Assembly: GCA_017467625.1 (NCBI GenBank)
Contig: JAFUSN010000004.1
Span: forward strand, 124,001-188,000
DNA length: 64,000 bases
Origin: RGIG1681 sp017467625
GTDB taxonomy: Bacteria; Bacillota; Clostridia; Christensenellales; UBA1242
Reading direction: 5' to 3'
Below are positions 8,515 through 16,612 of this stretch, piece by piece (positions within the stretch are counted from its first letter, which is position 1; every line of letters starts with the position of its first letter). The notes under the pieces were generated by a model that was not told the origin of the DNA, made no database searches, and was given only the letters and a program-made list of their open reading frames with translations. The position numbers and the translations under genes were made by a program.

Positions 8515-10337
8515 TAATTAGATGATTCAAATTGGCTGTTGTAAAGGTTTGCATAGAACCCTTTTTTCTTTAAAAGTTCTTGGTGAGTTCCCTGTTCAAT
8601 AATTTGACCTTTATTCATAACCAAAATAACATCAGCTGAAGCAATTGTTGAAAGGCGATGTGCAACAATAAAACTTGTTCTTCCCTTCATCATCAAGTCA
8701 AATGCTTCTTGAACACTTTTTTCAGTTCTTGTGTCAATATTACTTGTTGCCTCATCCAAAATTAACATTGGTGGTTTTAAAAGCATTACCCTTGCAATGC
8801 AGATAAGTTGTTTTTCCCCTTGTGAGAGATTTGCACCACCCTCAATAACTTCTGTATTATATTTTTTAGGTAAACGCTCAATATATTCATGAATTCCGGC
8901 AAGTTTCGCAGCCTCAATAACATCTTCAATTGAAGCATTTGGATTTCCGTATGCAATATTGTCACGAATTGTTGAATTAAATAGCCATGTATCTTGCAAA
9001 ACCATACCATATTTATTTCGCAAACTATTTCTTGAAATTTCCTTTATTGGTGTGTCGCTAACTGTGATATATCCAGAGTTGACATCATAAAATCTCATTA
9101 ACAAATTTATAATTGTTGATTTTCCACAACCTGTTGGACCAACAATAGCAATTTTTTGTCCCTGTTTAACGCTTAAATTTAAGTTTTGAATAAGGTTGGT
9201 TTTAGGAACATATGAAAAGTTTACATTTCTAAGTTCAACTTCACCGGTGCAAGTGATGAGATCGGGAAGTTTTTCATCACTTGGTTCATCTGCTTCTTCC
9301 AAAATGTTAAATACACGGTTTCCAGCAGCAAACGCTTGTTGAATGTCAGAAATTTGTGAACTAATATTTGAAAATGGTTCACCAAAGCTATTTGCATACG
9401 AAAGATATGCTGTGATTGTTCCTATTAAAATTTCTCCTCTAAGTGCTAAAACGCAACCAAAAAGCCCAACTAATCCATAAACCAAACCATTAATAAATCG
9501 TGTTGAAGGATTTGTTAATGTGTTGTAAAAAACTGCTTTTTTTGCGTTACTAGTGTGTCTGTCATTTATTGATTTAAAATCATCAATGCTCTTTTCTTCA
9601 TGGTTAAATGCTTTAACAACTCTTTCACCACTAATATATTCTTCCAAATATCCAGACATTTCACCTTGAAGAGCAACTTCTTCCCTAACATATTTTTTTG
9701 CGCGCTTAATAATTACATATGAAATAACTAAACTTATTGGGGTTAAAATTATGATGACGGCTGCGAGTTTTAAATTGAGCATAAGCATTGCAACTAAAGT
9801 TCCAATTATTGTGGTTATTCCAGAAAGTGCTGTTGCAAAACTTTCCAAAAAACCATCAGTCATTGTATCAATATCATTGACCATTCTTGCAATAAAATCA
9901 CCATGAGAGGTTGAATCAATGAAACTTATTGGAAGTTTTTGTAATTTTTCAAAAAGTAAGTGACGAATTTTATAGGTCCCTTTATAGTTGTAAGTTGCAA
10001 GGCTAACATCATTTATAAATGTTGTAACTGCAGCACCAACTGAAAGACCAGCCAAAATCCACATGTTATGATAAAGCAAATTAAAGTTAACTTGACCCTG
10101 ACCCACGATAGCATTGATGCAAAAACCAGTATAAATTGGCATAAACACAACACAAAGTGTGTTTATAACATCCATTAAAAGAGCAATATAAAGATAAAAT
10201 CTATAAGAATGAGCATATTTGAAAACCTTTTTAATAACAGCAAATGCGCTGTGGTGCCTTTGATATCTTTGTTTAGCCCGTTTTTGTTGATTTTCACGAA
10301 CATCATTTGAAGAAAGTCTTTTATAGTTAGCTGCCAT
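8514..10337 (-). CDS. ABC exporter half-transporter, catalytically canonical subunit
   Basis: 607 residues: an N-terminal basic segment, a six-helix type IV exporter membrane domain (about 40-335) and an ATPase domain (about 365-600). Walker A is GPTGCGKST; Walker B ends LILDEATSNID with the catalytic glutamate; the H-loop is VAHRLST. The signature is LSQGEKQ rather than LSGGQ. This pattern is known from heterodimeric exporters such as TM288 of TM287/288, where the partner carries the degenerate Walker B. It overlaps its upstream partner by one base (TAATG), so the two are translationally coupled. Substrate cannot be told; lipid or drug export is typical. Confidence 0.9.
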   Translation of the reverse strand: MAANYKRLSSNDVRENQQKRAKQRYQRHHSAFAVIKKVFKYAHSYRFYLYIALLMDVINTLCVVFMPIYTGFCINAIVGQGQVNFNLLYHNMWILAGLSVGAAVTTFINDVSLATYNYKGTYKIRHLLFEKLQKLPISFIDSTSHGDFIARMVNDIDTMTDGFLESFATALSGITTIIGTLVAMLMLNLKLAAVIIILTPISLVISYVIIKRAKKYVREEVALQGEMSGYLEEYISGERVVKAFNHEEKSIDDFKSINDRHTSNAKKAVFYNTLTNPSTRFINGLVYGLVGLFGCVLALRGEILIGTITAYLSYANSFGEPFSNISSQISDIQQAFAAGNRVFNILEEADEPSDEKLPDLITCTGEVELRNVNFSYVPKTNLIQNLNLSVKQGQKIAIVGPTGCGKSTIINLLMRFYDVNSGYITVSDTPIKEISRNSLRNKYGMVLQDTWLFNSTIRDNIAYGNPNASIEDVIEAAKLAGIHEYIERLPKKYNTEVIEGGANLSQGEKQLICIARVMLLKPPMLILDEATSNIDTRTEKSVQEAFDLMMKGRTSFIVAHRLSTIASADVILVMNKGQIIEQGTHQELLKKKGFYANLYNSQFESSN

Positions 10338-12091
10338 TATTTAACCTCCTTCTTATTTTGAGAATTATGAATTTCTTGATAAATTTGACAATTTTTAAGC
10401 AATTCTTCATGGGTTCCAATAGCCACAATGTTACCATTATCAATAACAATAATTTTATCAGCATCTTTAATTGAATTTGTTCGTTGAGTAACAATAAAAG
10501 TTGTGGTTGAGGTTAAATTTGTTCTTATTGCCTTTCTGAGTTTAGCATCTGTGGCAAAATCAAGAGCACTTGATGCATCATCTAGAATTAAAATTTTAGG
10601 ACTGCCAACCAATCCCCTTGCAATTGTAAGTCTTTGTCTTTGCCCGCCGGAAAAGTTTTTACCTCCGCGATTTACTTTGTGATCAAGAAAATCAGGATAT
10701 TCTTTAACAAAGTCATAAGCCTGAGCAATTTTTAATGCCTTAATAATTTCATCATCGGTTGCATCTGGTTTTCTCCAACACATATTTGATTTAATTGTTC
10801 CGTCAAAAAGCGTTGGATTTTGAGGAACCAAACCAATTAAATTTCGAAGTTCTTCAACTTTATATTTTTTTACATTTACATCACCAATCAAAACTTCCCC
10901 ATTAGATGGATCATAAAATCTTGGAATAAGGTTAACAATTGAAGTTTTTCCACTTCCTGTTCCACCAATAATTCCAACAAGCTCGCCAGGTTCAACCACA
11001 ATTGAAAGTCCGCTCACAGCGTTTTTAATTTCAGAATATGAAAAATTAACATTTTTAAATTCAACACGTGAAATGTTTGGATTTTCCAAATTAATATCAA
11101 CAGGATTTGATGGATCATGAATTGAATTTTTCACTTTCATAAGTTCATTAACCCTATCATTTGAAGCATTCATTCTTGTTATGATGGTTACTAATGTACA
11201 AAGTCCAATTATGCAAGTTGAAATTGTTCCAAAGTAATCAATAAAAGCGATTAAATTACCTTGAGATAATTCACCCACATTAACCTCAATTCCACCAAAA
11301 TAGAAAATTGCAATAATTGCAAGATTAACAATAATTGAAATTAAAGGGTGCAAAAGTGAATTCCAAATGCCATGCTTAATTTGAGTTTGAATCAAATCAT
11401 AGTTAGCATCTTGAAATCTTTCAGTTTCATATGCCTGCTTATTAAAAGCCCTAACAACTCGCACACCAGTTAGGTTTTCGCTTGTAATACTTGTTGTTTT
11501 GTCAAGTTTTCCTTTTATTGATAGCAGCAATGGTTTAAGTTTTCTTAAAATAAACCAAATTGTAATTGTTACAATAGGGACAATCACAATGAATATTAAG
11601 CTCAACTTTAGGTTAATGAAAAGCGACAAAACAAGAGAGCCAATAAGTAAGCATGGTGCTCGCATAATAACTCTTAAAACTGATCCAATGCCATCTTTAA
11701 TACTTCTAACATCATTAACGGTCCTGTTTAAAAGAGTTGTGGTTGAAAATTTATCAAGTTCAGCATGTGAAAGTGTGTTTATGTGAGCAAATATATCATT
11801 TCTAATATCTCGTGCAACGTTTGCCTGAACCACAGCAGCACATTTATGGCTTAAAACTGCAAATATAAAGCCAATAATGTTAAGAACAATAATTAAAACA
11901 CCATTCCAAATAATAAAATTTGTGTCATTATATTTAATTCCATAGTCAATAATTTTTGCCATAATAAAAGGAATAAAAAGTTCAGTAATGGTTTCAATTC
12001 CTTTCAAAAATGGAGCCAGAAATGATAAACCACCATACTTTTTAACATAAGTTAAATAACTAAATTCCCTTTTAAATTTATTTTTTCTCAT
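10337..12091 (-). CDS. ABC exporter half-transporter, degenerate-site subunit
   Basis: 584 residues with six membrane segments (about 20-315) and an ATPase domain from about 340. Walker A is GGTGSGKT and the signature is the canonical SGGQRQ, but Walker B ends ILILDDASSALD: aspartate replaces the catalytic glutamate. In addition the switch region reads VTQRTNS instead of a histidine H-loop. It is therefore the low-activity half of an asymmetric heterodimer with the next gene, matching the TM287 type (family knowledge). First gene of the two-gene operon. No strong Shine-Dalgarno is visible before the ATG. Confidence 0.9.
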   Translation of the reverse strand: MRKNKFKREFSYLTYVKKYGGLSFLAPFLKGIETITELFIPFIMAKIIDYGIKYNDTNFIIWNGVLIIVLNIIGFIFAVLSHKCAAVVQANVARDIRNDIFAHINTLSHAELDKFSTTTLLNRTVNDVRSIKDGIGSVLRVIMRAPCLLIGSLVLSLFINLKLSLIFIVIVPIVTITIWFILRKLKPLLLSIKGKLDKTTSITSENLTGVRVVRAFNKQAYETERFQDANYDLIQTQIKHGIWNSLLHPLISIIVNLAIIAIFYFGGIEVNVGELSQGNLIAFIDYFGTISTCIIGLCTLVTIITRMNASNDRVNELMKVKNSIHDPSNPVDINLENPNISRVEFKNVNFSYSEIKNAVSGLSIVVEPGELVGIIGGTGSGKTSIVNLIPRFYDPSNGEVLIGDVNVKKYKVEELRNLIGLVPQNPTLFDGTIKSNMCWRKPDATDDEIIKALKIAQAYDFVKEYPDFLDHKVNRGGKNFSGGQRQRLTIARGLVGSPKILILDDASSALDFATDAKLRKAIRTNLTSTTTFIVTQRTNSIKDADKIIVIDNGNIVAIGTHEELLKNCQIYQEIHNSQNKKEVK

Positions 12092-12245
12092 AACAACTTA
12101 AACTATTGCTAAATTTTTTAAACTGTTTTATAATATAGACACATTATAAAAAATATAATTTTTTAAGTCAAACAAAAAGAATAATGTAAAAAAGAAAAAT
12201 ATTATATAAAAAACGCAAAAATATTAAAAAATATTTTTAAAAAAC

Positions 12246-12267
12246 ACATGTTTCAACCAAAACATGT
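12246..12267. repeat. Inverted repeat upstream of a glycosyltransferase gene
   Basis: Arms ACATGTTT and AAACATGT separated by six bases, ending a few bases before the AAGGT ribosome-binding site. It has no T tract, so it looks like a leader hairpin or operator rather than a terminator. Confidence 0.4.
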
Positions 12268-12282
12268 AAAATAAGGTAAAAA

Positions 12283-13692
12283 ATGAAAAAAAATAAAAAA
12301 GAAATTAATGAAGAAAAATTTTATAAAAATGTTTGTTTAATTAAAAAACAAATTTCTAAAGCAGAACGAAAGATTAAAAAACAAAACATTAAAAGAAGAA
12401 GAAAGCTTCGCAAATATATTGAAAAACGCGACGATAATGAAATTTTACATAAAATAAAAGAGTTCAATGAAAATGGCAAACAAACAATTTGTTATTTTGT
12501 TGATTCCTTTTATCCATGTATTGATGGTGTTCTTTATGTTTTAGAAAGTTATGTTGAGTATATGCAAAAGTATTATAATGTTGTGGTTTGTGCTCCTAAA
12601 CATAATGGAGAATGTTATAAAATTGATAAATATTTTGTTTTATATGCCAACTCTGTTCCAATGAAAAAACAAGGGTATGATATGGCTTGGCCTTCATTTG
12701 ACTCTGATTTTCAGAAATATATTTCACTTTTAAATATTCATTTAATTCATCTTCAATCCCCATTTAATATGGGTGCGTTTGGATTAGAATTAGCCAAGAA
12801 GCGAAAAATCCCATGTTTTTCAACATTTCACAGTCAATTCAAAAAGAATTTTTATGATGCAACAAAAAGTGAATTACTTGCAACATGGCTAACAAGAACA
12901 ATAATTAAAATTTATCAAAATTCAACTGTGGCACTTACAATGAATCCATTTGCAAAAAATGTTATGATTGAGTATGGTTTAAAAAGACCAGTTGAAATTG
13001 TTCCAAATGCAACAAACCTAGTTAAGAAAAAATTTAAAAAGGAATTTGAAGTTGAAACGCTTAATAAATATCATATAAACACAAAAACATTTAATATGAT
13101 TTTTATTGGAAGATTTGTTGCTGTTAAAAATATATTTTTCATTTTAGAAGTTTTAAAAGACTTGGTTAAAGTTAATCCGAATTTCAACTATATCTTTCTT
13201 GGATATGGGCCAGATGAAGAAAAACTGAAGCAAATGACAAGGGAGTATGGTCTGCAAAATCATGTAATTTTCACAGGCAAAATCACAGATGATGATGAAA
13301 AGGCAGTTATTATCAAAAATTCAAACTTAATGTTTTTCCCATCAAAATATGAAATTGATTCACTTGTTAAAATTGAGGCTGCTTGCTATGATGTTCCAAC
13401 GCTTTGTTTGGAAAACACATCAATATCATCTGTCTTGATTGATAATCAAAATGGCTTTATTTGCAAAGATGACAAAAAAGAAATTGTTAACAGACTTGAT
13501 TTTTTAATTAAAAATGTAGATTTTGTTAAAGAAGTTGGAAAAAAAGCCAATTTAGAAGTATATTTAACATGGGATGATTCATGTAAAATTCTTAAAAAAC
13601 TATATGATGAAAATATTAATAAATTCATATTAAATAAAAAAAGAAAAATAACTAAAAAACACAAAAAAATAGAGAAAAAAGCGAAAAAATAA
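12283..13692 (+). CDS. Glycosyltransferase, GT4-like (GT-B fold)
   Basis: 469 residues. The N-terminal 60 residues are highly basic and helical, a likely membrane-contact segment. The GT-B acceptor domain starts at CYFVDSFYPCIDGV, resembling diacylglycerol glucosyltransferases and PimB-like mannosyltransferases, and includes FSTFHSQF. The donor domain starts near MIFIGRFVAVKNI, with FLGYGPDEEKL and the C-terminal FFPSKYEIDSLVKIEA, which replaces the usual E-x7-E region. The C-terminus is again Lys-rich. Probably a membrane-associated glycolipid or envelope glycosyltransferase (inference). It stands alone, divergent from the ABC exporter. Confidence 0.8.
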   Translation: MKKNKKEINEEKFYKNVCLIKKQISKAERKIKKQNIKRRRKLRKYIEKRDDNEILHKIKEFNENGKQTICYFVDSFYPCIDGVLYVLESYVEYMQKYYNVVVCAPKHNGECYKIDKYFVLYANSVPMKKQGYDMAWPSFDSDFQKYISLLNIHLIHLQSPFNMGAFGLELAKKRKIPCFSTFHSQFKKNFYDATKSELLATWLTRTIIKIYQNSTVALTMNPFAKNVMIEYGLKRPVEIVPNATNLVKKKFKKEFEVETLNKYHINTKTFNMIFIGRFVAVKNIFFILEVLKDLVKVNPNFNYIFLGYGPDEEKLKQMTREYGLQNHVIFTGKITDDDEKAVIIKNSNLMFFPSKYEIDSLVKIEAACYDVPTLCLENTSISSVLIDNQNGFICKDDKKEIVNRLDFLIKNVDFVKEVGKKANLEVYLTWDDSCKILKKLYDENINKFILNKKRKITKKHKKIEKKAKK

Positions 13693-13709
13693 TACTTTTC
13701 GCTTTTTTA
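13675..13709 (+). terminator. Terminator overlapping the glycosyltransferase stop
   Basis: Arms AAAAAAGCGAAAA and TTTTCGCTTTTTT with a loop of eight that contains the TAA stop codon; followed by T-rich sequence. Confidence 0.85.
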
Positions 13710-13785
13710 TTTTTAAATTTTGATTAATTTGCTTTACTTGAAATTAATTTATATACTATAATCGTAATTGTTAATAGGAGATGTT

Positions 13786-14571
13786 ATGGGCAGAATTTTA
13801 GCATTTGCAAATCAAAAGGGTGGAGTTGGAAAAACAACAACATGTGTAAATATGGCCTCTTATATGGCTTTGATGGGTAAAAAGGTACTTTTGATTGATT
13901 TAGACCCTCAGGGAAATGCAACAAGTAATTTAGGCTTTACTAAAGATAAAAAATTAAACTCAATTTATCAGGTAATGGCTGGAGAAAAAACAATCAATGA
14001 AGCAATATATCAAACTGAAATCCCAAATTTATCAATAATTCCTTCAAATATTGATTTGGCTGCTGTTGAAGTTGAACTTGTTTATATGAAAGAAAGGGAA
14101 TTTGTTATAAAGAAAATTTTTGAGCAAATAACAAACAGTTATGATTATATAACTATTGATTGTCCACCATCATTAGGTTTATTGACAATTAATGCGTTTA
14201 CCGCGTCAAATGCTGTTATAATCCCGATTCAGTGTGAATTTTTCGCTCTTGAAGGACTTAGTCAGCTTATGAATACAATTAGGCTTGTTAAAAAGAGAAA
14301 CTTAAATCCAAATATTGAAATTGATGGAGTTGTTTTAACAATGAGGGATTCAAGAAGTAATCTTGGTAAACAGGTGGCTGGTGAAATTCGTAAATTTTTT
14401 GCAAGTTCAGTTTTTGAAACAATGATTCCAAGAAATGTGAGACTTGCTGAGGCTCCAAGCTATGGTGAACCAATTTGCACTTATGATAAATCATGTGTTG
14501 GTGCAAAAGCATATAAAGCTTTAACTGAAGAATATTTTGAAAAAATGAAGGAAAAATATAATAAAATTTAG
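13786..14571 (+). CDS. parA: Chromosome-partitioning ATPase ParA (Soj)
   Basis: Walker-type partition ATPase working with ParB on parS. The deviant Walker A KGGVGKTT lies near residue 11, Walker A' is VLLIDLDPQGNAT, and Walker B is YITIDCPPSLG. The family-specific GLSQLMNTI and PRNVRLAEAPSYG are present. About 261 residues, the usual chromosomal Soj size without an N-terminal HTH. A TTG at 13768 is in frame, but AGGAG at 13776-13780 stands 5 nt before the ATG at 13786, which is chosen. parB follows 9 bases after the stop, and perfect parS sites lie just beyond parB, so this is a chromosomal system, normally near the origin (family knowledge). Confidence 0.96.
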   Translation: MGRILAFANQKGGVGKTTTCVNMASYMALMGKKVLLIDLDPQGNATSNLGFTKDKKLNSIYQVMAGEKTINEAIYQTEIPNLSIIPSNIDLAAVEVELVYMKEREFVIKKIFEQITNSYDYITIDCPPSLGLLTINAFTASNAVIIPIQCEFFALEGLSQLMNTIRLVKKRNLNPNIEIDGVVLTMRDSRSNLGKQVAGEIRKFFASSVFETMIPRNVRLAEAPSYGEPICTYDKSCVGAKAYKALTEEYFEKMKEKYNKI

Positions 14572-14580
14572 AGGTGTAAA

Positions 14581-15483
14581 ATGAAAAGAGGACTCGGAAG
14601 GGGATTAAATTCACTTTTTGGAGATTATGAAGAAGTTGATGTAAATGCGAAAAATACCGCAGTTGAGCCAAAGGTTGAAATTAAGGAAATTGTTAAAGAA
14701 GTTGTTGTGAATGAACCAAAAGAAATTGATATTGGTTTGATTGATAGAAACCCTGATCAGCCAAGAAAACAATTTGATGAAGACGCTTTAAATGAACTTG
14801 CGAATTCAATTAAAACTCATGGGGTTATTCAACCTATTATTGTTCAAGAGAAAGATGGAAGGTATATTATAATTGCAGGTGAACGTAGATGGAGGGCTTC
14901 AAGAATTGCAGGGTTAAAAACAATTCCTTGTGTTATTAAAGATTACACAAAACAGGAAATTAGCGAAATTGCAATTGTTGAAAATTTACAAAGGGAAGAT
15001 TTAAATGTGATTGAAGCGGCAAGGGCAATTAAAAACTTAATTGAGAATTATAATTTAACCCAAGACGAAGTTGCTGATAAAATTGGAAAAAGCAGACCAG
15101 CAATTGCTAACACATTGAGATTACTTCAACTTCCAGATCAAATTTTAACGCTTGTTGAACAAGATAAGTTATCTGCCGGGCATGCGAGAGCGCTTTTGGC
15201 TGTTGATAATCCAGTGAAACAAAAAGAACTTGCACTTCAAGTTATTGAAAGAAATTTAAATGTTAGAGACATTGAAAATCTTATAAGGAACTTAAATAAA
15301 GAAGTTCAGGCTAAAGTTGTTAAACAAGAAAAAAGTTTAGAATTAAAGGATTTTGAAGAAAAGTTAACTAAATTATTTTCAACAAAAGTTGAAATAAAGG
15401 GAACCGATAAAAAGGGTAAAATTATAATTGATTATTACACACTTGATGATATTCAAAGAATATTTGAAATAATTAACAAATAA
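14581..15483 (+). CDS. parB: Chromosome-partitioning protein ParB (Spo0J)
   Basis: CTP-dependent DNA clamp that loads on parS and recruits SMC and ParA (family knowledge). 300 residues: a short N-terminus (KRGLGRGLNSLFGD) that stimulates ParA, the CTP-binding region with NPDQPRKQFDE and GERRWRASR, ENLQREDLNVIE, an HTH around TQDEVADKIGKSRPAIANTLRLL that reads parS, and a C-terminal dimerisation domain. The ribosome-binding site is GAGGTG. The three parS copies begin 47 bases downstream, so ParB loading would occur right next to its own gene. Confidence 0.97.
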   Translation: MKRGLGRGLNSLFGDYEEVDVNAKNTAVEPKVEIKEIVKEVVVNEPKEIDIGLIDRNPDQPRKQFDEDALNELANSIKTHGVIQPIIVQEKDGRYIIIAGERRWRASRIAGLKTIPCVIKDYTKQEISEIAIVENLQREDLNVIEAARAIKNLIENYNLTQDEVADKIGKSRPAIANTLRLLQLPDQILTLVEQDKLSAGHARALLAVDNPVKQKELALQVIERNLNVRDIENLIRNLNKEVQAKVVKQEKSLELKDFEEKLTKLFSTKVEIKGTDKKGKIIIDYYTLDDIQRIFEIINK

Positions 15484-15487
15484 TTCA

Positions 15488-15523
15488 AAAAAAATAAGAG
15501 GTAAAAAGCCTCTTTATTTTTTT
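15488..15523 (+). terminator. Terminator of parAB
   Basis: AAATAAGAGG and CCTCTTTATTT arms with one bulged base, loop of about seven, followed by a T run. Confidence 0.8.
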
Positions 15524-15529
15524 AGTTTA

Positions 15530-15545
15530 TGTTTCACGTGAAACA
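15530..15545. promoter_or_regulatory. parS site 1
   Basis: Exact TGTTTCACGTGAAACA, the Bacillus-type parS consensus bound by Spo0J. Part of a triplet downstream of parB. Confidence 0.96.
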
Positions 15546-15567
15546 CTCTAATACAATAATAAAAAAA

Positions 15568-15583
15568 TGTTTCACGTGAAACA
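15568..15583. promoter_or_regulatory. parS site 2
   Basis: Second exact 16-bp TGTTTCACGTGAAACA palindrome, 38 bp centre to centre from site 1. Confidence 0.96.
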
Positions 15584-15614
15584 TTCATGAAATAATTATA
15601 TACCAAATAAAAAA

Positions 15615-15630
15615 TGTTTCACGTGAAACA
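15615..15630. promoter_or_regulatory. parS site 3
   Basis: Third exact 16-bp parS palindrome, 47 bp from site 2 and just before the cvpA terminator. Confidence 0.96.
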
Positions 15631-15636
15631 TTTAAA

Positions 15637-15667
15637 ATAAAAACACACATGTTTTAGTGTGCTTTTA
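15637..15667 (-). terminator. Terminator of cvpA
   Basis: On the minus strand AAAAGCACAC pairs with GTGTGTTTTT (one G-T pair) across an eight-base loop, followed by T-rich sequence. Confidence 0.7.
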
Positions 15668-16432
15668 TTATCTTCCAAATATTGATCTAATTAAATCACT
15701 GAAATTTAAGTAATTATCCATAAATGAATTTACTTGTGAATATATTAGTTTGCCAAACAATGAACCGTTGATGTATTCAATAACACCACCCATAAATGAT
15801 AGAGGGCTAATAAGTTTGATTACAACGCAAATAATAACTAAAATAATAAATGCTCTAACAAGTCCATACACAACACCTAAAACGCTATCAACAACTTTAA
15901 CGGCACCATTTTTTCTAAGTTTGTCAGCGAGTAATTTAAAAAGCCAAACAATCAAATAAATTAAAATTATTGATGTTACAAATGAAATAAGTTTTAAATA
16001 AAATGAACCAAGGCCTTCTGAAATAATTTCTGAAAGGGTTCTAGATGTTTTGCCTGATTCGTTTAGTTCTGAATAAAGGGAACCTTTGTTTATAAATAAA
16101 TTTAAAAGCCAGTTTGTGAATCTTGAAAAACCACTTTTATTGATTGTTGATGAAACAAATCCACTGAGTGAATCATTTGAAATTCCAATAAGGTTTGTTC
16201 CAAAGTCAGCTGAAGCCTCCAAGAGTTTAGATGAATATGAACCAGCAATTTTTCCACTTATATTAAAAATTTTATCATACAGCCAGCCAATTGGTCGTGA
16301 AGCAAAAAAACTTATTAAACAATTTGTTCCAAGGGTGAAGTGTGATAAAACTGAGCGCATAAGTCCGCGTTTTATGCCAATAATTAAAAATATGACAACA
16401 AGAACAATTATACCTAAATCTAACCAGTTCAT
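15668..16432 (-). CDS. CvpA-family membrane protein
   Basis: 254 residues with an N-terminal segment LDLGIIVLVVIFLIIGIKRG followed by further hydrophobic helices near residues 25-45, 150-170 and 185-210. The order of a glycine-rich GxxRG turn after helix 1 and a later DSVLGVVYGLVRAF is the CvpA signature (family first linked to colicin V production). The general role is unclear and probably concerns envelope integrity. The start is supported by AAGGAGG upstream. Convergent with parB, with the parS cluster between them. A second, much larger CvpA-like protein is encoded from 23180. Confidence 0.8.
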   Translation of the reverse strand: MNWLDLGIIVLVVIFLIIGIKRGLMRSVLSHFTLGTNCLISFFASRPIGWLYDKIFNISGKIAGSYSSKLLEASADFGTNLIGISNDSLSGFVSSTINKSGFSRFTNWLLNLFINKGSLYSELNESGKTSRTLSEIISEGLGSFYLKLISFVTSIILIYLIVWLFKLLADKLRKNGAVKVVDSVLGVVYGLVRAFIILVIICVVIKLISPLSFMGGVIEYINGSLFGKLIYSQVNSFMDNYLNFSDLIRSIFGR

Positions 16433-16612
16433 AAAACAGCCTCCTTGTAAGTATATTATATTATAAAATAATTAACAAGTCTATTTTTATTACAAAAATT
16501 TTAAGAAAATTCGATAAAACTTATTGTAAAAATATTCTTTTTTATTAAAATTGGTTGTTAAACTCAGGCATATTTGATAAAATAAAAGAAGTTAAATTAT
16601 GGAGGCATATTG

